DNA of 64,000 nt from Phaffia rhodozyma (taxonomy: Eukaryota > Basidiomycota > Tremellomycetes > Cystofilobasidiales > Mrakiaceae). The DNA is taken from the NCBI GenBank assembly GCA_014706385.1, contig JACGZH010000001.1, positions 558,001 to 622,000 of the forward strand, in the 5' to 3' direction. The notes under the pieces are model-generated. The model saw only the letters and a list, made by a program, of their open reading frames with translations. It was not told where the DNA came from and ran no database searches. Position numbers and translations under genes: made by a program. Each line of letters opens with the position of its first letter. Position 1 is the first letter of the stretch. This document shows, piece after piece, positions 1-11,282 of this stretch.

Positions 1-1270
1 CCGATCTCATAATAATACCCAACTGCGAACAACGCATGGGGCAATCCTTTCCTAGCCGCCTTCTCCGCAAAAGAGAATGCCAACTCTTGTCTGACAGGCA
101 AGCAATTCGGCGCTCCTGCGAGAAACCACTTGCTGAGCGCCATATCCGCTTCGAGCTCACCATTCTCCGAACTGAGCAAGTACCACTGAACGGACAACAC
201 CGGGTTGTACTCACATCCAAGAAGGGCGTGTTCGTAGCAGTAACCTAGTTTGAACTGAGCAGCAGGAAAGCTCAGAGTGGCGGCTTTCTCAAGATAATCG
301 ATCGCCCGGTCCAGCCGAGCCATTGATGGAGAAGGACAATCGTCTGTGACCTCGGCTATCTGGTCTAGACATTGCTCTAGAATCGTCGTGTCCAGGGTAT
401 CCGGCAGATCAAATTCTCCAGCTAGCAGCATACCAAAAACGTAAGCAGCAGCAGGGAAATCTTCATTGGCTGCATCGGCTGACTTTCGAAGCAAGTCGAA
501 CGCTCGACTGTGATCGATCGAACGACCTAGTTGACCGAGCAAATAGGCCATCCCCATTCGCTATGACCGGCGCAAGTGTTGTTACCCAGATAAAAAAACA
601 GATCAGTCGATCGATTCTCATGTTTTAGAACATCAGGGTTAGGTGAACCGGAACCCACGTATAGACAGCTTGGATCCTCGCCCTGGACACCTCTTCTGAA
701 ATGATCATTCGCTTTCATCGGATCGCCCTGTCCTTCATAATGCATCCCGAGCCGAAACCAGGCCAGCGTCCAGCCCATTAAAGCACTCTTCTCAAACATA
801 AATAAGCTCAACGGTATGTTTCGCTCGCAATATTCAGGGTAAGACCCGGAAGCTAGAATGTCGGCGAGTAGGTACACCGCTTCAGCTGTCATCAACTCAT
901 CGCCTTCCTGAGGTCTAACCTGGGTAAGCTTCTGGACGAAAGCGATAGCGATTTGGATGAGCTTTCTAAGATCAGGGTTTTTGAGCTGAAACACTCCTGG
1001 TCGGTTGTCTGCCGGCAGCCTCTCGTCAACAGAGGGATGAACAAGCTCTTCGATTCGAGAAGCGAAACCAAGCACTCGACCGGCCCAATGAAGACGCGCA
1101 TGAGTAGGTTCGGAACGAGTTTCTCTCTCTTCTTCGATCAATGTAGAAAGGTCGGGTAACGGCCGAATAATGTCGACCGGAGATTGAGCGGAATTGTTGG
1201 AAAAAGAAGGAGTCGACGAGTGTAGGGTATCATCTTGTTCCAGTAGCTCTTCAGTTATGGTGAACCCCAT
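1..1270 (-). CDS. Sel1-repeat chitin synthase regulator (SKT5/CHS4 type), 3' end outside window
   Basis: The protein is built of Sel1-like (TPR-related) repeats of the kind found in SKT5/CHS4, the activator that anchors chitin synthase III at the plasma membrane. Exon 1 runs 1270-659, a 98 bp intron spans 658-561 (GT..AG), and the next exon runs from 560 past the window start. Splicing restores the hallmark SCLYRMGMAYLLGQLG exactly across the join. Further repeat signatures follow (AAYVFGMLLAGEF, AAQFKLGYCYEHALLG, AKWF-like and PHALFAVGYYYE). I chose the ATG at 1270 because upstream codons in the same frame look like leader. The N-terminal 110 residues are low complexity, as in the family. 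About 385 residues are visible; full members are longer. Family assignment is confident; which SKT5/CSR paralogue is not known. Confidence 0.85.
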
Positions 1271-1911
1271 GCTTATAAGAATTTGATGGACCTGAGATGA
1301 AGGGAAGAAGGAAAGAGAAGCGAACGAAGGCTTGTTTATATAGACAACATGAATGAAGACATAAATTGGAGACGCTTCCCGTAGGATGACGATCTGGACC
1401 AGCCTGTTTCGTTGATGTTTGTTGTTGTTCAATTTCACAGAAAGGCACACAATCAGGCACTCCAGGAACGCAAAGATCCTTCTCTGGCATAGGCCGGTCT
1501 TGTTTGATAGTCGATCAAACGATGACTTCAGACACTGTCTCTATCAGCTGAGTGAGCAGAATAGGCAGCTTCTTAAGAGTCAGCTTCTGTATGAAAGAGG
1601 AAGACGGATCGTCTTCAAACTGGTTATAGTTGAAACGCATACATTCTATAGTGCAAAGCAGAATATAAAGTTAGAGTGAACGATAGGGTTGCTTACTAAA
1701 CAAGCAAATTATGTCTAGGTATGTTATGCTGAATATCATACAGCAAATAGGTGTATTGAGAGAACTGTAAGTCTTGAGAGCAGAAGGAGGAGAGGAGACA
1801 TATTCTAATGGTGTGCATGTTTTGAACTTATGTTACGAGCAATCGCGTCTATTCGGTCGAAGATGGATGTCGCAAGGAAGAAAAAAGTAAGGTACAGCTT
1901 GGTCGAAATCT
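1271..1911. other. Intergenic, tandem minus-strand genes
   Basis: This stretch holds the promoter of the Sel1-repeat gene and the 3' end of the hydrolase gene. It is AT-rich and contains only short open frames that show no family similarity. No RNA gene or repeat was recognised. Confidence 0.6.
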
Positions 1912-4900
1912 CTATTTGTCATCTCCGGACAACCACCTGGAGTTCAGCCAAGTCAGCCGTCGATCACGAAACATGGTTAACAATCTTGGTCGTGAAGGGT
2001 TGCGATATACGTACTTTAGAATCTTGGTTAGAGTAGAGCCAGATCTGTAAATTCCCACATGATTTTATCAGATCGAACTCAGGCCACAGATCAAGGAAAG
2101 AAATAACCAGGAAACGTACATAATTGCGCTACCATGGCTATCTGAAGGGGTGAAGTGCACACACTGGGTAGCGCCATCTATGCATCCTCAACCATCACCA
2201 GAGAGATTAGTAGATGGGTGCATCGACGGATAAGCCAGATAATCCACGTACGGCGCTCCAAGTAATCCTTAACCAACTGTTTTTCCCTCAATACGAGGCG
2301 AGCGGTCAGTACCATACATCTTTCCTAATAAGACGAGCTATGCAGCATGATGATAACGTACCTGAGCGTCCAAGATTGAATCTTTACCGCCAAGGAAGAA
2401 AGCTGTCCGGGAAGGATCGTGTGCATGAGGAATATCCTCAAAGAATAGTGTGTTATGTCTGATCATTTCAGTTTTGATTTGAAAATGGATGTAAGCACTA
2501 GCAGGTCCACACAAACAGGATTAAGTAAAGGAAGAAAGACGAACGACCAGTTAAAGTTTCTGGATATAGTATTCGCAATTCCTAGTTCGGACCCGATAAA
2601 GTAACTCATGAGAAGCTACCGAGAACCAAATAGAGATTGACACATAAATGAGATAGACAGATATTGCGTGAATAATGCACAGCGCTGAGCTATACAGAAT
2701 ATGAAGCTTATCTGCATGTACCTCGATAGCGTTTCCTGGTTCTCGGTCTGTTTTAGTTGCTCGACGCGATGGTGTTGCAAAATAAGCAAATTTTTATATT
2801 AATATCATCATGTTGATCAAGAAAGGCATAAACTCACAAACGAAGTTGAAGCAGACGTCTAAGAAAGGATAGATGAGACGGACAGACTCAATTTAGTCAT
2901 TGGGATTGGACGAAAGAGAGGAACAGTAGTGAGATAGTTATATAATGTAAGCGAACACACATACCTCCTTCCCATAAGCAGAAAACTCTATTTAATTCAG
3001 TCCCAGAAGTTTAAATACGTAAGACATCAGTCTCACGTCTATAGCAGACTTAATTTAATAGCGAGGTGTTTTATGAGAATACGCTTTTGACACGTCCTAC
3101 ACTCACACAGGATCTGCGAAGCAACTTCTCTTGATGAGCTCTGGTCGATCCTTCATCAGCCAAGAATGGCCTACCGTTCCCCTGCCATTAACATGGATGA
3201 AGAAGAAGGCGCATCAGTGATAGTGCTATGGATTAGCATCCTACTAAGACAATAGCCTAAGCCGCTGATTCAAGGTATGTGCTAGCACAATGAGATATGG
3301 AGACAAGAACCTACTTCGAATGACTGAACATAACGACACCACCCCTGTCAACTGTTTCTACCTCATCGGTCTTCGTCCCTGTTGAGGGTGAGACTTCTGC
3401 TTGTAGATCATAAAATCTGTAATGCTCTATGGCGCTTGATAACGAATCAACAAATTGATCCTTAGATATCGGTCGAAGATGGTTCACATTGAACTTGAAG
3501 GACATCGTTTCAAATTTCCGCATGAGGATTCGATTTATCACGCCTCGCTCAATGATGAGTATACTGCACCGAGCTAGCTTTCTGATAGTGGAATTGAAGA
3601 AACAAAAGGACCAACAAGATTCATCGAGATATGCGGCTGAACCACGATCATGATGGGGTGAGATGGATATCGCTTTACCAGCCGCCCAATGACGATTTGG
3701 TTCTGAAGGAAGCCGAAGCCTGCAATGTTGTTTTTTTGTTATAAAGGTGACAATCGATCGAAGGAAAAATTCAGTTCTGTAAGAACAGGAACGTGTAAAT
3801 GTGAATGAATAATAAGGATTGTACCAAGTCCATGAAGGAACACGATCGGCTCTCGGTTCTTATCCTCTCTCCCTTGTTCTGGTGTCCAATCATGAGGGAT
3901 CCTAACCATGTAGCTGTCGAAATAGGCCTCAAGCAACACATCAGTAACGACTTTGAAGGTTGTCATCTAGTTTCTCGTCAGAACTAGAAGAAGAATTAAG
4001 TGCGCACTCAATCCCTTTGATGGTGTTCCTTCGCATTCCATAGGCCCTACACCAAGCCTCGCACCCCAAGTTGATGACAGCTGTAAGGGCATACAGCACG
4101 AGGGGTCGATGATATATGTTGACTCTGTCTGCCGTTTCATCATATGTTTACAACAGACCATCAGCTAAGGCTCAAGCTGAAGGAACTCAACTGCGGTTAT
4201 GCACAAATAAGAATGAAGACGAACCTAGGGTAAGCCGCATGACTTCGACATTGTTTGTTCTACCTTCCTCAAAAATCGTGCCTGTTCGCCTCGATATCAA
4301 ATCGACCGCATACTCTAGAGAGGCTTTCTGGGTTGGGTCCATTGCCACTTGATCCACCGAGGAGCTTTAGCATACAAGTGCGGAAGAATTAGTCAGCGCT
4401 ATTGACTAGAGAGGCTTCGAAGAATAAGACAAAAGCAAGAAATGCGCAACACGCACTTGAAGGCAGACCAGGCAACCCATTCCATGATGTTGTCCTTTTT
4501 AATGGATTCCCAAGGCATACGGAAGAACCATGTTCGCAGTCTGATTAGAGGTTATCAGTCAGTTGTCTCTGTATATACGTCCAAGTTTTAGAGATCAATT
4601 TTGAACTCACCTCTCTGCGAAGGCTTTCGCCCTTGGATCGGCCGTGTCTAGCCTTCTTACTAGTCTAAGCGCTCTTGGACTCTTCACGCTCTCTAAGCTT
4701 TCTCCTCTCCTCGTGGTTTCCCCTACGTCTACCAAAGCTTCACTCAGCTCATTTTCTGAGTGAATCAACTCGGTGTCTGGGCCATCCTCCATCTCGAGTA
4801 GTGGATCCATTCCTGCTTGAAGGATGCGAAGAAAGAGAAGCTCGATCTGGTTTGCTGGTAGATCATGGGGTGGGCGAGAGGCCTGGATTCGGAAGGCCTG

Positions 4901-5357
4901 AACGGCATGGTATAGAATGAAGACGGACTGGAAGGTAGCAATACACCCATTGGATGCGAGGATGGCGCGTTGCGCGCATCAAATGAAGAAGATATTTAAG
5001 TCTCATGAACAAGGAACAGAAATGAGAAGTTACATATGTCGCCCTTACCTCAAGAAAACACCATCCAGTCCAAACCCTTCCCCACCGAGCCCATCCCCAG
5101 TCTCCAGGGAAGCCTTTTCCTCCAATCATATCCAAGCGCCACAAGATTGCCCATCCACTCCAGACCCAGCAAACCCAAGGAATCAACCACACCGGTCCAA
5201 CCAGACTACCGAGTATCCAGTAGAACCCACTGGTTCGTTTCTTTGAAGATACAAGAAAGGAGACGAATGTCGAAAGCTGAGGAGCATAGATCAGAATAAG
5301 AGAGAGCACAACAGGAATCCACTCTATGACAGCTTGGCTAAGCCAGGAGAACCACAT
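1912..5357 (-). CDS. Alpha/beta-hydrolase fold protein with N-terminal membrane segments, 18 exons
   Basis: A 597-residue protein is assembled from exons 5357-5049, 4927-4611, 4540-4457, 4364-4225, 4128-4008, 3913-3825, 3719-3616, 3493-3315, 3181-3107, 2987-2965, 2858-2838, 2747-2722, 2615-2545, 2458-2362, 2276-2252, 2177-2120, 2044-2015 and 1936-1912. All phases agree and no stop interrupts. The N-terminus has several hydrophobic, Trp-rich membrane segments. Then come the oxyanion-type motif FLHGLG (about 350), QPHISM, the nucleophile elbow SHSKGT (about 445-450; relatives I recall have N for K), VFCLWEGDVCFNF, LGGKDSILDA (acid) and DSHGSAI (catalytic His region, near the end). Together these fit a membrane-bound fungal hydrolase family of unknown substrate. 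Exons 10-12, 15, 17 and 18 are only 21-30 nt. Function beyond hydrolase is not inferable. Confidence 0.85.
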
Positions 5358-5691
5358 GTTAGGTTGAAGGGAAGATGGGGGAAGACGGAATCAAACGAAC
5401 GAATCTCATACTCGTTGGGGAAAACTAAGACGAGATTCCAGGAACCGGAAACCAGTCAGATAGCCCATCTTTGATGACGCGCGCATCACAAGCTTTTTCA
5501 CACATTTTCGGTTACGCTGCGTTTTCGTGTATCTCTCTTTACTATCTCTCTCATGCATATCTCTTTGGTGTCCTTTGCAATGATTGTTTCCTTTGCTCTA
5601 TTTGTATATTGAACGACCGTCAAAAGGCACATCACGTATCAAAAAGGGAAACTCGATGGACCTTGGTTGGTCATCCAAGCTTCTCAAACAC

Positions 5692-7600
5692 TTAGTTCAT
5701 CTGCTTGATAAGAGCGTTGATGCCGGACTCTCGGAGTCTGTGAAAGAGGGATATGCGCAAACACAAAAACAAAAGTTAGTTGATGCATGACGATAAGAAA
5801 ATCAGATAAAGGGCACGAACCCTTCATCACCACCCTCGACGTAGCCGGTGAACTTTCGAGCTCGCCATCCACCAGTAGGGGAAGAGAGCTTGAAGGGCCA
5901 GAGGAAGTTGGAAGCGGCCTTGAAGTTAGGACCTCCGGTGACGATCTCGTGGACGAGATCCTCAATACAGATGATTCCCTTCTCTCCGAGAGCCTTCTCG
6001 ATGATGGAGTTCTCCGAAAGGGGGATTCGCTGCTTCAAAACCTTACCGTATCCTCGCTTGTAGATAAGCGATCGAACGGCAGCCAAGTTAGGCTCTCCGT
6101 AGGTAACGTAGGGCTCGACGAGCTTGAGCATCTGGGCGGTAGCCTTAGTGACCTTGACAAAGACGGCGTTGTTGATCTGGAGCAACCGGAGGAGCTGGAG
6201 GATCTTTCGGGGCTTGGGAGCGATCTCGTTGATACTGTATTATAGATCAGAGTGATGCAAGACGATTCGTTTATTGTATGTTCCCAGTATCGAATTTCGA
6301 CCCAACCAATTCCATCATCATCCAACGCCCCAGAACAAAGCCAGCCGAGCCAAACAAACACAAAGTTTATACACGTCCACAGAATTTGAGATGGTCAGAC
6401 TTTGATGCCCAGCTGCAAGAGATGAACGGCACGCAAACTAACCCTCGGATTCGGACCACAAGGTAGACCTTGGGCTGAGCAGAGACATAGAAGTCACCGG
6501 AAGCTCGGGCCTCTCGTCGGAGTCGGATCTCCTCCTTCTCGGCGGTGGTGTACTCCTTAACGTACTGCTCGGCTCGCTTGAAGATCACCTGTCGCTTGGC
6601 TCGCTTGGTCTAGATGATTCCGAATCGCGAAGTTCACATCACCAGCACGCATATCACACCGAGTTGAACCCAAACGAGAAAAACACGCCCCAGAAAAGAA
6701 AAGACCACATGATGTCAGCCCCTGCTCTTTTGCTATGTCTTGGGATTCATCTAGGAACAACCGACAGCACTGTGTGAAGGGATGAGAGGACGGAGGTGAT
6801 AAGAGCCGTTGATCTAAGGTTTCTTTTGATGTTTTTGTATTCAGTCCCGAAAGATGGTTAACTTGAGGACATCATCGTCGTGCAAGACTAGTCGTCAATT
6901 AGCGTCATGGATAGACGTATGCATCATTGCAAAAAGGATCAAAATCTCCCAAGATCACGGCTCTGGTGAGGGACATATGTCGAACATGGTTAAGTCTAAA
7001 CGTGTCGAGCGGGGAAGTGTGTCGAGATCTATATTGACGCGATTGGATTTGACTTGAACTAAGAGGTGGCAAAGTCGAGGATGTTGAGTGAAGTGTGTGT
7101 TTGTGTGTGTATGCTGTGTGCGTGTCTGTGGGTGTGGTATTGATGTTGTATTTTGAACAAGAAAGACCCACCTTTCGGGCCTCGGCAGCCTTAGCGAGCT
7201 TCTCCTCCCGAGTCTTCTCGGTGGACCTTCGCTTCTTGAGGAGAGTCTCCGGGACGGCGACTTGCTAAGGATCAGGATGGAAGAAGAAAGAGGTGAAGAG
7301 ACATGGTTAACATCACTGAGACAAACATACTGACAAGACTCTGCGTATCTTCAGGATTAACGTCAAGCCGTTATTCCCAGGGCTAAACGATCAAAGGTCT
7401 TCCTCCCATAACACCCCTAAACACATCTTCTATAGCCTCTGAACGACACCTTCAAAGAACCGGATTTTTCTCTTTCTTTTCTACTTCTCGTCCCTTCTTT
7501 CCCCTTTTTTCTCCCTCAATATCCTGTGATTCCAAACCGACAGAATTTAGAACTTGGCGAAACGAACCTCGGCGGTGGGGACGGAAGTGGAGGGAGCCAT
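5692..7600 (-). CDS. RPL7: 60S ribosomal protein uL30 (RPL7)
   Basis: Exons 7600-7568, 7264-7172, 6609-6443, 6234-5821 and 5737-5692 join into a 250-residue protein, the usual length for eukaryotic uL30. The start is [11 protein letters not shown], followed by the basic N-terminal helix ([12 protein letters not shown]), the L30 core ([29 protein letters not shown]), the conserved YVTYGEPNL and [10 protein letters not shown], and the ending INALIKQMN. It is a structural protein of the large ribosomal subunit. The first and last introns start with GTTCGT. Intron 2 (7171-6610) is unusually long for this window and carries a box C/D snoRNA. The gene is head to head with eL8 and is probably co-regulated with it. 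Codon use is strongly biased, as in highly expressed genes. Confidence 0.96.
6832..6935 (-). ncRNA. Intronic box C/D snoRNA (snR39b-like) in RPL7 intron 2
   Basis: Read on the minus strand, the elements in order are: 5' stem TTTTTG (6935-6930), C box ATGATGC (6927-6921), C'-like ATGATGT (6875-6869), guide ACCATCTTTCGGG (6858-6846), D box CTGA (6844-6841) and 3' stem CAAAAA (6837-6832), which pairs perfectly with the 5' stem. The 13 nt guide is complementary to CCCGAAAGATGGT, a universally conserved 25S rRNA segment. The fifth base upstream of the D box pairs with the G of CCCG, which I infer corresponds to yeast 25S G805, the target of snR39b. Yeast snR39 and snR59 (target A807) also lie in RPL7 introns, so host and target are both conserved. 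The C and C' boxes each differ from RTGATGA at the last base. Confidence 0.75.
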
Positions 7601-8008
7601 TATGGGCTAGATTTTTTTATTCAGTTGCAAGTTCACAACGCATCAGCAGGAAAATGAAACATGAGCATATGTTCTATCCCCCCGATCCCTCTAGATGCAT
7701 CCAAGATAGAAAACTGAACATACGGATGATTGCCTTGAAGAAATGAGCTGATCTCTCGGCCACTACACTTCCTCCCCCCAGCTGTTTCACGCGCGGCTGG
7801 GAGGAGACGAGAATTCGGCTAAGTCCCTGACTGACCTTTGCATGTTACCACGTGAAAGTCATATGCCTCTTGGTTACAATTTACGGCTCGAGTTACACTT
7901 CCCGAACACACAATCAGTCAGTGGAAAATTGATAGAAAACTCTCTTTTCCTCTCAGCACCACCTTCTTCCTCAAGACCCATCCTCTTCAGCAAGAACTTA
8001 CAGTCGCC
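7601..8008. promoter_or_regulatory. Shared head-to-head promoter of RPL7 and eL8
   Basis: The 408 bp between the two start codons separate two divergently transcribed large-subunit ribosomal protein genes. Pyrimidine-rich tracts precede the plus-strand ATG (for example around 7940-7985), as is common in fungal ribosomal protein promoters. No specific factor site was identified with confidence. Confidence 0.6.
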
Positions 8009-9581
8009 ATGGTCAGTATATCTATTGTGTTTAAGACTCGAACACTATCTCTTCCATAAGAAACGGCTAGCCTGGCACATCCCTTTAGGGATATGTTGTA
8101 TTTTTTCGTCGTCAAAACAGAGAACCTGTTCTCCCTTGATCGGTTCCAACAGGAATTCTGTGTCTTCTGCTGCTCGCCGCATATATTCAACTTATATCAT
8201 TCCTCAACCTGGCCGGTTCAGTGAAATTCTTCTCGGTCTCTCCTTATCCTCATCACCAACGTTCTGTCTCAAGTTTGCGTCAATGTTTCGACGAAGGCGA
8301 AAGCCTTCAGACGTTGGAGTTGAGAAGTAGAGACGACCCTTCCTTGTAGAAGGATTCACTGGACCGGTCAGAGATTGGAGTTGGGTTCGCACAGAGCAAC
8401 GGAGTGATGCAATTTCTAGAAGACCGATCAAGGCACGGTTCTCCTTTGACTCGGAAAACACCTCGCTCGTCGGATGTGGCGAAGCCGCATTCGGACGCGA
8501 GGTGGGCTCTCAGCCGGTGCTGTCGGGAGGGGAGGGTTCATGGTCGTCCCATCTTGGGTTTCTATTCCTCCCCATGTAGAGCAACTTGGATGGATTCCTA
8601 ACCGGTATCCCCTCGTCTCAATGATCCCCTTCATCCAAACAGCCCAAAGCCACCAAAGGAACTAAGAAGGTCGCTCCCGCTCCTTGTAAGTCTCGATTAT
8701 AATCTTGTTTTCGTGTTCGATCTTCCTCTGACTATTCGATATATATTTCAATACAGACCCCAAGGGCGGAAAGAAGGTCGCCAAGAACCCTCTCTTCGAG
8801 AAGAGGACCCGAACTTTCGGTATCGGAGGAGATCTTCCCCCCAAGACCGACTTGACCCGATTCGTCAAGTGGCCCGAATACGTTCGACTTCAGAGGCAGA
8901 AGGTTATCCTTCACCAGCGACTTAAGGTTTGTCTGTACTTCTCGTTTTGAAGTTCCTATCCACGCGCTCATATTTTTCTCCGCCACAATTCAGGTCCCCC
9001 CTGCGATCGCCCAGTTCGCCCACACTTTGGACAAGAACACCGCCACCCAGTTGTTCTCGCTCCTCAACAAGTACAAGCCTGAGGCCAAGCAGGAGAAGAA
9101 GGCTCGACTCCTTGCCGCTGCCGAGAAGGTTGCCGCTGGTGAGAAGACCGAGAAGAAGGACGAGAAGAAGCCCCTTTTCGTCAAGTACGGTCTTAACCAC
9201 GTCGTTGCCCTCGTCGAGGCCAAGAAGGCCAACCTCGTCGTCATCGCCGACGATGTTGACCCCATTGAGCTCGTCGTCTTCTTGCCCGCTCTTTGCCGAA
9301 AGATGGGAGTTCCTTACGTCATTGTCAAGAACAAGGCCCGACTCGGTACGGTCGTCCACAAGAAGACCGCCGCCTGTGTTGTTCTCCAGGACGTCAAGTC
9401 CGAGGACCAGGCTGCTCTTGCCACCCTTGTCTCCGCCGCCAAGGCCAACTTCACTGACAAGTACGAGGAGGCTCGACGACAGTGGGGAGGAGGACTCCGA
9501 GGCAACAAGTCCATTGCCAAGCTCCAGAAGCGAGCCAAGAACGCCGGAAAGGACATCAAGACCGTCTCCCTCCACCTTTAA
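8009..9581 (+). CDS. RPL8: 60S ribosomal protein eL8 (L7a family)
   Basis: Exons 8009-8011, 8643-8685, 8757-8926 and 8994-9581 give 267 residues. Exon 1 is the ATG alone, followed by a 631 bp intron starting GTCAGT. The protein starts [19 protein letters not shown] and has the eL8 core [17 protein letters not shown], the RNA-binding L7Ae-type domain ([33 protein letters not shown]) and the ending [10 protein letters not shown]. It is a structural large-subunit protein near the nascent-peptide exit region. Codon bias is extreme (AAG, CGA and GTC preferred), typical of high expression. No box C/D snoRNA with both boxes was found in the long first intron on the sense strand. Confidence 0.95.
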
Positions 9582-10264
9582 AAGAAGTTGTAGAGAGTCT
9601 GGTTGCGGTTGCACGTTGATCGCATGTTGCTTTATACGTTCTAATGCCTATCTTTGGCCTCGGTCTGGGGTACACAGTTCTCATTTTTCTCATTCTGACG
9701 ACCTGTACATATATGTATCATTCCTTACTTTCTTGAGAAAAGCACAAGTGAATGTCATTATCGCGATAGTGAACGAATATTAAGAAACCCCTGAAGTGCC
9801 TCATATACTAACTTGTACGCGTGATAATGTCAGCTTGGTCCTCTGCGTTAGGATATGACCCTCTCATCTAGTTGTCGTACAACAGTCGCGAAAAGAATCT
9901 GCTTCTTCGCAAAGCCACTTTTCATAGATTACAAGTGCAAATATCAAGACAGAGCGTCCTCCCTCATTTGTTCGTTCGTTTGAGATGCAACATACGACCT
10001 TTTCTATCAGGGGATAAACTCTGACTCTCTTTTTACTTTCTTATCCCCTAGTTTTATAGTCCACGTTCTTTCTGGAATGGCTAAATTCGACAAATAGTTT
10101 ACAGATTGCGCAATGCAAGAAGGCCAAGGATAGCCAATCGAGATATCAAGTCAGGGATATGAAAAGAGAAGAGGCTGTGTTCGTTTATATATTACATCTG
10201 ACGAACTCTGTTCTGAGAACGTTTATTTATTTGTGGAGATTTAGTCTTCATCCCTGTTGTCAGT
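9582..10264. other. Convergent intergenic region between eL8 and TIM22
   Basis: This is the shared 3' flank of two convergent genes. It is AT-rich and has no convincing open frame, RNA gene or repeat. Confidence 0.6.
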
Positions 10265-11110
10265 TCACACAGCCAAAGGAGACGAGGTCAACCATGGATG
10301 TTTTCTAAGGGAGAAACAAACGATAAAGAACAGAAAGGAAGGTTGATAGGACGAACGGGGCTTCCTTTCGCATATACAAGTCGATTGCTCCACTGAACGC
10401 TGCAAATGCGATTCCTCCTCCTAGCACGGCTTTTGGACCACTACCTGTTTGCAAGGCAAGGATACTACCAGCAATCATGCCTGCGTAGAGCGAGTTTTGT
10501 ATATCATTCTTTGCTCGGTACTGTATATAGCATCATCCGGATGAGGGCAGGTATATAAGAGGAATATTATGTTTCGTTAGTCTCGCTTTTCGAATCCGGA
10601 GAGAGAAACCATGTAAGAAGAACGCACCCCTTCGACGCAACATTCTACTCCACTGTAGATTGCTCCGACTTTAGCAAATCCTTTACCGGTACCCCACATC
10701 TTGACCCCCATATCCTTGAACGCCAATTTTGTCTGTGCCATTGTGGAGATCTTGACGTTTGCTCTATTCATCGGATCCTCATACTGAAACGAAGTCGACA
10801 TCAAAGAGAAGAAAGCTCCGAGACCGAAACCCGCACCAGCAGAAAGAACAGTTTTGAATATACAGCTTTCTGGGACAGTGGTAACGAGTTTGTTGAGCTG
10901 GGTCATTTGACGCATGTTGGCAAGCTCCTCCTCAGTCGTCCCCGGCGGAACAGGTTCTGGAAAGGAGAATGAGATCAGAACGAACCGATATATCAACCAG
11001 ACAACCGAATTTAGCATACAGAAGGATACAGCTTGACAACCAATGATAAAGAGAGAACACAAACCTCTGCCTGCAGGGAATATCGGAGGAAGCAACGGAT
11101 GGTTAGACAT
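10265..11110 (-). CDS. TIM22: Mitochondrial inner membrane translocase subunit Tim22
   Basis: Tim22 is the channel subunit of the TIM22 carrier translocase, which inserts metabolite carriers into the mitochondrial inner membrane. Exons 11110-11065, 10956-10628 and 10520 onward read [20 protein letters not shown], then the conserved [22 protein letters not shown], the Cys-containing loop [35 protein letters not shown] and [17 protein letters not shown]. The four hydrophobic Tim17/22/23 segments with glycine zippers are present. The C-terminus is ambiguous. A 52 nt intron (GTTCGT..TTAG) would give a tail ending at 10265, which I prefer; without splicing the frame stops at 10305. The gene is divergent from folylpolyglutamate synthase. 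Confidence 0.9.
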
Positions 11111-11282
11111 GATGTGGGTGAGGATGCGTGAGAGTTACTCTGTTTGAACAAGAATTCAATGAGTATGAACAAGTTAAACGTTTGTACAGAAAACCGATTT
11201 GTAACCCTAATGTTTTATCTCACACTTACTTTCTTCTCTCCCCGGCCTTTCGCCTTCTTCTACTATCAACCAACAATTCCAA
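11111..11282. promoter_or_regulatory. 172 bp bidirectional promoter (TIM22 / folylpolyglutamate synthase)
   Basis: Only 172 bp separate the two divergent start codons, so both promoters must lie here. A pyrimidine-rich tract (about 11225-11270) precedes the plus-strand ATG. Confidence 0.6.

Noticed and set aside
4675..5300. Plus-strand frames opposite the first exons of the alpha/beta hydrolase
   Set aside because: The minus-strand exons form a continuous conserved protein; the opposite frames are Pro/Ser-rich shadows.
6235..6442. Possible second box C/D snoRNA in RPL7 intron 3 (perfect ATGATGA and a CTGA on the minus strand)
   Set aside because: CTGA lies only about 10 nt from the 3' splice site and probably belongs to the branch region. 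No terminal stem and no rRNA complement was recognised.
8929..9783. Long open frames on both strands overlapping eL8 (up to 284 codons)
   Set aside because: They are shadows of the highly codon-biased eL8 exon; their translations are repetitive Arg/Ser/Leu runs without motifs.
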